Source: an uncultured Collinsella sp. (lineage in GTDB: Bacteria > Actinomycetota > Coriobacteriia > Coriobacteriales > Coriobacteriaceae). Taken from it: a stretch of DNA of 5,585 nucleotides. The first letter of the stretch is position 1, and each line of letters opens with the position of its first letter. Shown here piece by piece: positions 1 through 5,255 of the stretch. The notes beneath the pieces were generated by a model that worked only from the letters and a program-made list of their open reading frames with translations, did no database searches and was not told where the DNA came from. The position numbers and the translations under genes are program-made. The DNA is taken from assembly GCA_900757385.1 (NCBI GenBank), contig CAAENO010000070.1:1-5585 (forward strand), written 5' to 3'.

Positions 1-73
1 GAAGGTCGGCCTCGGGGACGATCTGCGCTGCACCCGAGGTGATGATACGCATTTGCTCGTCAACAGACAGCAT
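1..73 (-). CDS. tyrS: Tyrosyl-tRNA synthetase, N-terminal fragment (runs off the left edge)
   Basis: Only the first 24 codons are present. The peptide begins MLSVDEQMRIITSGA and continues AQIVPEADL, which resembles the N-terminal helix of bacterial tyrosyl-tRNA synthetases of the TyrZ/short-insert type (pattern: LSVEEQM, a few residues, then a Glu-Leu pair before the catalytic domain). The enzyme charges tRNA-Tyr with tyrosine in the cytoplasm. The start is well fixed: ATG at 73-71 is preceded by AAGGAGG (81-87 on the opposite strand) with a 7-nt spacer. The HIGH-like and KMSKS motifs that would prove the call lie outside the window, so the identification rests on a short stretch. The gene follows the U32 gene on the same strand, 96 bp after its stop codon, so co-transcription is possible, although the spacer also holds a candidate promoter. 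Confidence 0.7.
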   Translation of the reverse strand, partial: MLSVDEQMRIITSGAAQIVPEADL

Positions 74-79
74 TGGGTA

Positions 80-87
80 TCCTCCTT
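80..87 (-). promoter_or_regulatory. Ribosome binding site of tyrS
   Basis: The minus strand reads AAGGAGGA seven bases ahead of the ATG at 73. It is a near-perfect complement to the 16S rRNA 3' end and decides the tyrS start. Confidence 0.8.
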
Positions 88-94
88 TTGCTAT

Positions 95-121
95 AGCACC
101 CTCGCCGAAAACGGCGGTGCT
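95..121 (-). promoter_or_regulatory. Bulged stem-loop in the tyrS leader
   Basis: The arms are AGCAC (95-99) with GTGCT (117-121) and CGCCG (103-107) with CGGCG (112-116). There is an AAAA/TTTT tetraloop (108-111) and a 3-base bulge (100-102). On the minus strand the hairpin ends about 7 bases before the Shine-Dalgarno sequence of tyrS. There is no U-tract on either strand, so it does not look like an ordinary intrinsic terminator. It could stabilise the leader or affect ribosome access. It is too small for a T-box, and I see no T-box consensus around it. Structure seen, role unknown. Confidence 0.5.
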
Positions 122-141
122 GGAAGTCCATAAACTCTCTT

Positions 142-150
142 ATGATAACA
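142..150 (-). promoter_or_regulatory. Candidate extended -10 promoter for tyrS
   Basis: The minus strand reads TGTTATCAT, an extended -10 element (TGn followed by TATCAT, one mismatch to TATAAT). The bases 17 positions upstream do not resemble TTGACA, which is tolerated in extended -10 promoters. It lies just after the U32 stop codon and would start a leader of roughly 60 nt that includes the hairpin at 95-121. If real, tyrS can be transcribed independently of the U32 gene. Confidence 0.3.
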
Positions 151-169
151 AACTGACGCGACGCGGCAC

Positions 170-2128
170 TTACGACAGGAAAATCCTCGTCCTGCCGCAT
201 GCGTCAATGGCAACTGGCAGACGTGTACCGTCACGCTCGACCAGATAGCGTACCTGCCGACGACGCAAGCAGTCGCGGCAACGGACCTGTCCCGTCGCAT
301 CGGTGGCGCAGACGCCCTCGGCGGTCAGCAGGCAGTGCTCGCACACCATGAGCTCGGGGCAATCGGCATCGACAGGGCTCAGAACACCAGGTTCGGCCGT
401 CAGTTCGGCAATACGCTCCGCATCATTGCCGAGCAACTCGGCCGGCAAGTACACCCGCCCCGCACCGAGTCCGCGCAGCCAGGTAAGCGTGGCCCGATTC
501 GCGCAGAACACCGGCGCCGCCACGTCAAACGTCACGCCCAGCTCGCGAGCAATCACCACCTGTCCCAGGTTGCGGCAGACGACGCGCCCGGCACGCTGCA
601 TCAGCGAGCGGGTCCGGTCAGCGTCACCCGTGCGGCACACCTCGTCAAGCACCACAACGGTGTCGGACAAATCGAGTTCTCTGCGCGGGTCGGTATCCAT
701 CAGCTGCCAAGCAAAAACCATGCGAGCGGGAACCGCGCACTCCACCAACTCCGGCGACGCACCGCTATCCACCGCAACGTCCTCAAAGGGCAGCACCTCA
801 ACGGCACGCGCAACGGGCGCAATCGCATCCGCCTCGGCCCGCATGCGCTCCAACACCGCCGCTGTCTGATCCAACACGCCGGCGCTGCGAATCAGATAGA
901 CCTCGCAGCCCGCGTCCACCTTACGCTTGCAATGCACGACGACGCGCTTCCCCGCTGCGGCATCCACCGGGCAGGGCACCTGCGGCCAGCGCTTGGGCAC
1001 ATCGGGGCGCGCGTCGACGCCCGGATAGAACCGAATCTCGAGCGTGTCACCCGCCGCCACGGCGGCATCGAGCTCAACGGTCACCTCTTCGTGGCCCACA
1101 GCGACCAAGCGCCCCACGCGCACGCCCTGGTTAATTGCACGCTCAAAGCTCATCAGCTCGGCACCCGAACGCCCTCGCAGGTACGCATCGGTAAACCCAC
1201 GGTTAAACGACCTTCCCAGCTCGCGCTCAAGCTCTTCCACGGCACCGGGGTCCCACGCGCCGTCGCGCAGCATATCGAGCGCCCGGCGCCAAACCCGCAC
1301 CACGTTGAATACGTAATCGGGGTTCTTCATGCGCCCCTCGATCTTGAGCGATGCCACGCCGGTGGCAACAAGCTCGGGCAGGTGCGCGATACCCAGATAG
1401 TCACGCGGACAAAGCAGGCGGTCTCCCTCGACGGCAACAACACTCTGCCCCGCCTCGTCCACTAGGTCGTACGCCAGACGGCACGGCTGCGTGCAGTCGC
1501 CGCGCATCGCCGAGCGCCCACGCCGCAAGGCCGAGAACTCGCACGCCCCCGAATAGCCGATGCAAATCGCACCGTGGCAGAATACCTCGATGGGCACGCC
1601 CGTGGCACATAGCGCCGCAATCTCGTCGACCGTCAGCTCGCGTGCCGTCGTCACGCGCTCGACCCCCAGCTCATCGGCGGCAAGCCGCACGGCACCCTCG
1701 CTATGAGCGCCCGCCTGCGTGGACAGGTGAATCTCGACCCCGGGAATCGCCGCGCGCAGCGCGCAGGCCAACCCGGCATCGGCGACAATCAGAGCATCGG
1801 CGCCCAGCTCCAGTGCATGAGCTCCCAACGCCACCGCGTCGGACAACTCATCGTCAAACACGAACACGTTGAGCGTTACGTACACACGCACGCCATGGGC
1901 ATACGCCACGGCGCAGCCGCGCGCAAACTCGTTATCCGTAAAGCCATGGGCGCTCACACGGGCGTTAAAGCCGCCCAACCCCGCATAGATGGCATCGGCG
2001 CCCGCGGCGATGGCCGCAAGCATCTGGTCGAGCCCGCCCGCCGGCGCCAGCAGCTCGGGCAGCGCCGCACCGGCAGCATCCAATCCAGTCTCGTATTGTC
2101 CGCTCGGCCCCATCGTCCGAATCGCCAT
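170..2128 (-). CDS. U32 family protein (TrhP/RlhA-like RNA hydroxylation factor, annotated as peptidase U32)
   Basis: A complete 652-residue protein. Residues 181-199 fit the U32 signature: E181-x-F, H-G-A-I, C189, four residues, G-A-C196, then E-F-S199. A second cysteine pair follows in DCTQPCR (C212, C216). Conserved cysteines in this region are associated with iron-sulfur cluster binding in the E. coli relatives TrhP (5-hydroxyuridine at tRNA position 34) and RlhA (23S rRNA C2501). Residues 24-280 look like the TIM-barrel-type U32 core, starting ELLAPAGG and including LKIEGRMK (261-268). A beta-rich segment around 335-370 (GVRVGRLVAVG to GDTLEIRF) resembles the U32 C-terminal domain. The end carries C596-x-x-C599, C607 and C617-x-x-C620. 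At about 650 residues it is close to RlhA in length and longer than TrhP (about 450). I chose ATG 2128 because TAAGGAG lies 7 bases upstream; a start 9 codons earlier has no good site. Protease activity is unproven for most of this family. The exact RNA target cannot be decided from sequence. Confidence 0.85.
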   Translation of the reverse strand: MAIRTMGPSGQYETGLDAAGAALPELLAPAGGLDQMLAAIAAGADAIYAGLGGFNARVSAHGFTDNEFARGCAVAYAHGVRVYVTLNVFVFDDELSDAVALGAHALELGADALIVADAGLACALRAAIPGVEIHLSTQAGAHSEGAVRLAADELGVERVTTARELTVDEIAALCATGVPIEVFCHGAICIGYSGACEFSALRRGRSAMRGDCTQPCRLAYDLVDEAGQSVVAVEGDRLLCPRDYLGIAHLPELVATGVASLKIEGRMKNPDYVFNVVRVWRRALDMLRDGAWDPGAVEELERELGRSFNRGFTDAYLRGRSGAELMSFERAINQGVRVGRLVAVGHEEVTVELDAAVAAGDTLEIRFYPGVDARPDVPKRWPQVPCPVDAAAGKRVVVHCKRKVDAGCEVYLIRSAGVLDQTAAVLERMRAEADAIAPVARAVEVLPFEDVAVDSGASPELVECAVPARMVFAWQLMDTDPRRELDLSDTVVVLDEVCRTGDADRTRSLMQRAGRVVCRNLGQVVIARELGVTFDVAAPVFCANRATLTWLRGLGAGRVYLPAELLGNDAERIAELTAEPGVLSPVDADCPELMVCEHCLLTAEGVCATDATGQVRCRDCLRRRQVRYLVERDGTRLPVAIDACGRTRIFLS

Positions 2129-2135
2129 CGACAAA

Positions 2136-2142
2136 CTCCTTA
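2136..2142 (-). promoter_or_regulatory. Ribosome binding site of the U32 gene
   Basis: The minus strand reads TAAGGAG with a 7-base spacer to the ATG at 2128. It selects this start over the in-frame ATG at 2155. Confidence 0.75.
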
Positions 2143-2277
2143 CCAAGGTATGCATTCACTCTGAAAAATGCCGTCTTCCAGCATACACGAGGCCTCGCGC
2201 GCCCCGTTTGGTTTATCGTGTAATAACTTATGTCCATCCTGCCCCGACGGCACATCCACCGTCCGGCACGACATACC

Positions 2278-2283
2278 TGGAGG
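2278..2283 (+). promoter_or_regulatory. Ribosome binding site of the class A penicillin-binding protein gene
   Basis: TGGAGG sits seven bases before the ATG at 2291. This sets the start at MGPRQRQG, directly ahead of the transmembrane segment, rather than at the in-frame ATG at 2168. Confidence 0.8.
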
Positions 2284-2290
2284 TCAATAT

Positions 2291-4501
2291 ATGGGTCCTC
2301 GCCAACGACAGGGACGCAGCCGTTCAAAGACGCATGCTCTGCCCATAATCCTGCTCTCGTTTTTGGGCTTTCTGCTGATTGCGGGCGTGGCATTTGGCAT
2401 CGGCATGGTCGGCAACGTCAACCGCTGGCTGTCCGATCTGCCCGACTACACCGACGCCAACGCGTATCTGGTGAGCGAGCCCACCGAGATCGTCGACTGC
2501 AACGGCAACAAGATCGCGAGCTTCTACACGCAAAACCGCAAGTCTATCACCAAGGACGAGGTCTCCCCCTACGTGCTGCAGGGCACCGTTGACGTCGAGG
2601 ACGAGCGCTTCTACGAGCACGGCGGTATCGACCTGTGGGGTATCGCGCGTGCTGCGGTGGCAACCCTCGGTGGCGGGCACGAAGGCGCCTCGACTATCAC
2701 CCAGCAGCTTGTGCGCAACACCATCCTGCAGGAGGAGCAGTTCGACTCGACCATTGAGCGTAAGGTGCGCGAGGCCTACATCGCCATCAAGATGGAGGAC
2801 ATGTACTCCAAAGACGAGATCCTCATGATGTACCTCAACACCATCTATTACGGCCACGGCGCCTACGGCATCGAGGCCGCAGCCGAGACCTATCTGTCCA
2901 AGAGCGCCGCCGACCTCACCCTCAGCGAGGCCGCGCTGCTCATCGGCCTTCCCAACTCGCCTTCGCAGTACGACCCCACGGTCAACCCCGATCTGGCACT
3001 GTCTCGCCGCAACAAGGTTCTCGACAACATGCTGCGCCTGGGCCACATCACCCAGGAGGAGCACGATGCCGCACAGGCCGAGCCCATCACCCTCAACGTG
3101 ACCGAAATCTCGGGCAGCGGCGTCGACGTATACTCGCAGCCCTACTTTGTCTCCTACGTCAAGCAGCTACTGGAGCAGGAGTTCTCGACCGACGTGCTCT
3201 TTAAGGGCGGCCTGACCGTCAAGACCACCATCGACCCCACGATGCAGCAGGTGGCAGAGAATGCCGTCCGCGAGCAGCTCGACACGCTCTCGCTTGACGG
3301 CCTGGACATGGGCATGGTCGTCGTCGACCCCAAGACCGGCTACATCAAGTGCATGGTGGGCGGCTACGACTACAACGCCGACGAGAACCACGTAAACCAT
3401 GCCACGGCCAAGCGTCCCGTCGGCTCCACCTTTAAGGCCTTTACGCTGGCAACTGCCATCCAAAACGGCATGAACCCCAACGTCACCCTCAACTGCAACT
3501 CGCCGCTCAAGGCCAAGGGCACCACAACCGAGGTACAAAACTACGCCAACCAGAGCTATGGCAACATCACGCTTAAGCAGGCGACGGCATACTCCTCCAA
3601 CACCGGCTACATCCAGGTGGCGGAAGCCGTCGGCAACAGCAAGATCATCTCGCTCGTCAAAAAGCTCGGCATCGACCCCGCCAAGGACAACATCGAGGAC
3701 GTTCCCGTCATGACCCTCGGCACCGGCTCGATCTCGCCGCTCGAGATGGCCGCCGCCTACGCGACGTTTGCCAACGGCGGCTACTATCGCCAGCCGATCG
3801 CCATCACCGAGATTGACTCTCGTACCGGTTCGGTGCTGTACCAGCACACCGACAATCCCTCACAGGTGCTTACCGAGGGCGAGGCCGCCGCGGTCACCGA
3901 TGTTCTGTCCGGCGTCATGAAGGGCAGCGGTACGGGTGCTGCCGGCGCCCTGAGTGTCAACCAGCCCTATGCCGGCAAGACGGGCACCACCGACAACACC
4001 ACCAACCTGTGGTTCTGCGGCTATACCCCGCAGCTGGCATGCGCCCTGTGGACCGGCTATTCCGCGGGCGAGATCCCCATCCAAAAGTACGGCACGGACC
4101 TGCTGGGCGACAGCACCAACCTGCCTGTCTTTAAGCGGTTTATGAACACCGTTCTGACCGGTACCGAGCGCGAGGAGTTTGCGACCGGAACGGCGCCCAC
4201 CTACAAGAACAACAGCGTCTGGAAGTTCTACGGCACCAACAACACCAAGAAGTCGGAGAACGACGACAAGGACAAGGACGAAGAGGAAGAGGAAGAGGAA
4301 ACCACCACAACGACTACCACGACGACCACGACCACCGAGACCACGGGCGGCGACACCACCGGCGGCACCGGTACGACCGGCGGCTCGACGGGTGGCTCCA
4401 CTGGTGGTTCGACCGGCGGCGATGGCGGCACGCCTACGCCTACGCCTACGCCTACGCCCACTCCCGACCCCTCGCCCACGCCTGACGATACGGTCGGCTA
4501 A
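2291..4501 (+). CDS. Class A penicillin-binding protein (PBP1A/PonA-type, bifunctional peptidoglycan synthase)
   Basis: A complete 736-residue bitopic membrane protein that polymerises lipid II into glycan strands and cross-links the stem peptides outside the cell. A basic cytoplasmic start (1-15, many Arg/Lys) is followed by one transmembrane helix (about 16-40). The GT51 glycosyltransferase domain (about 65-250) has its main motifs: VEDERFYEHGG with catalytic Glu103, GASTITQQLVRN (132-143), RKVREA with Glu161, and the segment from KDEIL (174-178) to GIEAAAETYLSK (193-204). The transpeptidase domain (about 335-625) has S379-T-F-K382 (nucleophile Ser379), S435-S-N437 and K563-T-G565, so both activities look intact. 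After about 650 comes a low-complexity tail: acidic (658-670), poly-Thr (671-682), TGGS repeats (696-710) and Thr-Pro repeats (714-725). Such tails are common in Gram-positive PBP1 proteins and probably extend into the wall. No PASTA domain or sorting signal is seen. The gene is monocistronic here: divergent from the U32 gene, convergent with argR, and followed by a strong terminator. Confidence 0.97.
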   Translation: MGPRQRQGRSRSKTHALPIILLSFLGFLLIAGVAFGIGMVGNVNRWLSDLPDYTDANAYLVSEPTEIVDCNGNKIASFYTQNRKSITKDEVSPYVLQGTVDVEDERFYEHGGIDLWGIARAAVATLGGGHEGASTITQQLVRNTILQEEQFDSTIERKVREAYIAIKMEDMYSKDEILMMYLNTIYYGHGAYGIEAAAETYLSKSAADLTLSEAALLIGLPNSPSQYDPTVNPDLALSRRNKVLDNMLRLGHITQEEHDAAQAEPITLNVTEISGSGVDVYSQPYFVSYVKQLLEQEFSTDVLFKGGLTVKTTIDPTMQQVAENAVREQLDTLSLDGLDMGMVVVDPKTGYIKCMVGGYDYNADENHVNHATAKRPVGSTFKAFTLATAIQNGMNPNVTLNCNSPLKAKGTTTEVQNYANQSYGNITLKQATAYSSNTGYIQVAEAVGNSKIISLVKKLGIDPAKDNIEDVPVMTLGTGSISPLEMAAAYATFANGGYYRQPIAITEIDSRTGSVLYQHTDNPSQVLTEGEAAAVTDVLSGVMKGSGTGAAGALSVNQPYAGKTGTTDNTTNLWFCGYTPQLACALWTGYSAGEIPIQKYGTDLLGDSTNLPVFKRFMNTVLTGTEREEFATGTAPTYKNNSVWKFYGTNNTKKSENDDKDKDEEEEEEETTTTTTTTTTTTETTGGDTTGGTGTTGGSTGGSTGGSTGGDGGTPTPTPTPTPTPDPSPTPDDTVG
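4280..4336 (+). repeat. Simple in-frame repeats coding for poly-Glu then poly-Thr
   Basis: Seven Glu codons alternate GAA/GAG (4280-4300) and are followed by twelve Thr codons (4301-4336) of mixed ACC/ACA/ACG/ACT. The Glu part is a near-perfect hexamer tandem at DNA level; the Thr part is kept more at protein level than at DNA level. Both lie in the tail of the penicillin-binding protein. Confidence 0.8.
4376..4420 (+). repeat. TGGS tetrapeptide repeat in the penicillin-binding protein tail
   Basis: Three Thr-Gly-Gly-Ser units and a fourth partial unit (TGG, then Asp) occupy residues 696-710. The 12-bp units differ at third codon positions, so selection seems to act on the peptide. It is a flexible, uncharged linker. 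Confidence 0.7.
4430..4465 (+). repeat. Thr-Pro hexanucleotide tandem repeat (ACGCCT)
   Basis: Four perfect ACGCCT units (4430-4453) are followed by ACGCCC and ACTCCC. They encode six Thr-Pro pairs (residues 714-725), then DPSPTP. The perfect hexamers are prone to slippage, and gain or loss of a unit would stay in frame. Confidence 0.8.
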
Positions 4502-4523
4502 GAAGTACGCGACTAAAGCCAAC

Positions 4524-4562
4524 AAGGCCCCGAGCAGCTTATTGAACTGCTCGGGGCCTTTT
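4524..4562 (+). terminator. Rho-independent terminator of the penicillin-binding protein gene
   Basis: A perfect 14-bp stem (4524-4537 with 4547-4560) encloses a 9-base loop. The core is GGCCCCGAGCAG with CTGCTCGGGGCC, followed by TTTT and then AGTTT. It begins 22 bases after the stop codon at 4499-4501. The minus strand lacks a good U-tract, so the element is mainly directed to plus-strand transcription. Confidence 0.92.
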
Positions 4563-4598
4563 AGTTTGAAGCGACCTGGTGGGCGGTCTTTATACCGG

Positions 4599-4636
4599 CA
4601 AACAAAAAGAGGTACCGACCAACGTCGATACCCCTT
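4599..4636 (-). terminator. Rho-independent terminator of argR
   Basis: On the minus strand a 13-pair stem (4624-4636 with 4607-4619) closes a GTTG loop. It contains two G-T wobbles and is followed by a U-rich run reading TTTTTGTTTG (the first two T belong to the stem). It lies about 50 bases after the argR stop codon. Together with the terminator at 4524-4562 it insulates the two convergent genes from read-through. Confidence 0.85.
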
Positions 4637-4685
4637 ACAAGCCACTATGTCAGCGCACACAATGCCGAGCGCACGACCCGCACAC

Positions 4686-5123
4686 CTACTTGCGAGAATT
4701 GCTCAACTTATTGATCAGCGCCTCGAGACGCTCGCCGTCCTCGGCCGTCTGGGCAATAACCAAAATCGTATCGTTGCCGGCAAGCGAGCCAAGCACATCG
4801 GGCAGCTCTGCCGCATCAACAGCGGCGGCGATGCCGGAAGCCGTGCCAGGCTGAGCCTTGATCATAACCAGATTATCGGTGCGCAGAACGCCCGTTACGA
4901 GCTCGGAAACCATACGCTGCAGGTGCAAGTCCTCTGCCAGAACATAGATGCCCTCAGGGAGCTTACGCAGCCCCATGTCGGCAATATCGCGAGAGACAGT
5001 CGCCTGCGTGCAATCAAAGCCCATAGCACGGAGCTCATCAACCAGCACGCGCTGCGTGCGGACGTCCTTATTGCGCACAATATCTCTAATGGCATCCTGG
5101 CGCCCATTGCGTTTTTTAGCCAT
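4686..5123 (-). CDS. argR: Arginine repressor ArgR (AhrC family)
   Basis: A 145-residue hexameric transcription regulator of arginine metabolism, slightly shorter than the usual 149-156. The N-terminal winged helix-turn-helix (about 5-65) contains TQATVSRDIADMGLRKL; the T-V-S-R-D core (42-46) is the recognition helix hallmark, as in Bacillus AhrC. The C-terminal arginine-binding and oligomerisation domain (about 75-145) contains QPGTASGIAAAVD (91-103) and GSLAGNDTILVI (112-123). The usual signature there is G-D-D-T; here the first Asp is Asn117, at the position of Asp128 in E. coli ArgR, which contacts bound arginine. I chose the ATG at 5123, preceded by a purine-rich GGAGAGAGGG, over an in-frame ATG 11 codons upstream; MAKKRNGRQDAIRDIV matches the normal family start. 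No arginine biosynthesis or deiminase gene is visible nearby. Inverted repeats upstream make autoregulation possible. Confidence 0.95.
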   Translation of the reverse strand: MAKKRNGRQDAIRDIVRNKDVRTQRVLVDELRAMGFDCTQATVSRDIADMGLRKLPEGIYVLAEDLHLQRMVSELVTGVLRTDNLVMIKAQPGTASGIAAAVDAAELPDVLGSLAGNDTILVIAQTAEDGERLEALINKLSNSRK

Positions 5124-5128
5124 ACAAA

Positions 5129-5138
5129 CCCTCTCTCC
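5129..5138 (-). promoter_or_regulatory. Ribosome binding site of argR
   Basis: The minus strand reads GGAGAGAGGG, ending five bases before the ATG at 5123. Either the GGAG (spacer about 11) or the GAGGG part (spacer 5) could pair with 16S rRNA, so it is less canonical than the sites of the other genes here. Confidence 0.6.
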
Positions 5139-5156
5139 AAAAGATGGCGGAGACAA

Positions 5157-5171
5157 TCAATCAGTGATTGA
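5157..5171. promoter_or_regulatory. Inverted repeat in the argR leader, possible operator
   Basis: TCAATCA, G, TGATTGA is a perfect 7-bp palindrome with a single central base, 33 bp upstream of the argR start. It overlaps an ATTCAAT sequence (minus strand), which resembles half of an ARG box. The full 18-bp ARG-box consensus is not matched. The AT-rich palindrome in a GC-rich genome suggests a protein-binding site; the binder is unknown. Confidence 0.35.
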
Positions 5172-5216
5172 ATAGTTTAACGCTATTTGAAGGCTTTTGT
5201 GTATAAGAACGCATTT

Positions 5217-5244
5217 CGAAACAATTCTATGCAAGTTTGTTTCG
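5217..5244. promoter_or_regulatory. Dyad CGAAACAA/TTGTTTCG around a -10-like element upstream of argR
   Basis: Perfect 8-bp arms (5217-5224 and 5237-5244) flank a 12-base spacer. On the minus strand the spacer holds TTGCATAGAA, giving a -10-like TAGAAT hexamer (one mismatch to TATAAT) and a TTGCAT that resembles the left half of an ARG box. No good -35 is present. It may be the argR promoter and operator. A terminator for the upstream gene is less likely, since no U-tract follows on the minus strand. Confidence 0.35.
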
Positions 5245-5255
5245 TAATGAGCCGT

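Larger units (their letters stand above)
2129..2290. promoter_or_regulatory. Divergent intergenic region between the U32 and penicillin-binding protein genes
   Basis: These 162 bp separate two outward-facing starts and must hold the promoters of both genes. The middle is locally AT-rich (about 2207-2232, with TTGGTT and TAATAACTTATG), unlike the GC-rich coding flanks. I could not pair a convincing -35 with a -10 at normal spacing on either strand. A small hairpin lies at 2243-2266 (GACGG at 2246-2250 pairing with CCGTC at 2259-2263, extended by CC/GG across one mismatch), in the likely leader of the penicillin-binding protein gene. The plus-strand reading frame of that gene stays open back to 2168, but this seems to be chance. 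Confidence 0.5.

Noticed and set aside
74..169. T-box riboswitch in front of tyrS
   Set aside because: The spacer is under 100 bp and I see no specifier stem, T-box sequence or antiterminator/terminator pair.
335..1465. A 376-codon open frame on the plus strand inside the U32 gene
   Set aside because: It is antisense to a gene with a clear family signature. Its product is a His/Arg/Ala-rich composition typical of GC-rich shadow frames, with no ribosome binding site seen.
2168..2290. A 41-residue N-terminal extension of the penicillin-binding protein, with Cys-x-x-x-x-Cys-x-x-Cys
   Set aside because: The ATG at 2291 has a good TGGAGG site and gives the normal basic start before the membrane helix. 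The extension has no clear ribosome binding site.
2324..3847. Long minus-strand open frames (2324-3064 and 3167-3847) opposite the penicillin-binding protein gene
   Set aside because: They lie opposite the conserved GT51 and transpeptidase motifs and have Val/Gly/Leu-rich shadow composition. No start signals.
4430..4465. The ACGCCT tandem repeat as a possible CRISPR-like or mobile repeat
   Set aside because: It is contiguous, without spacers, and sits in frame as Thr-Pro codons in a protein tail.
3860..4660. A 266-codon minus-strand frame with Arg-rich runs
   Set aside because: It mirrors the Thr/Gly/Pro repeats of the penicillin-binding protein tail and crosses both terminators, which a real gene would not be expected to do.
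4179..5171. A 330-codon plus-strand frame spanning the penicillin-binding protein tail, the intergenic region and argR
   Set aside because: It is out of frame with the real gene, passes through two terminators and then runs antisense to argR. The Arg/Pro-rich content comes from repeat DNA.
5150..5250. Canonical ARG box upstream of argR
   Set aside because: Only half-site resemblances (TTGCAT, ATTCAAT) were found. No 18-bp site fits the E. coli or Bacillus consensus on both halves, so I report generic inverted repeats instead.
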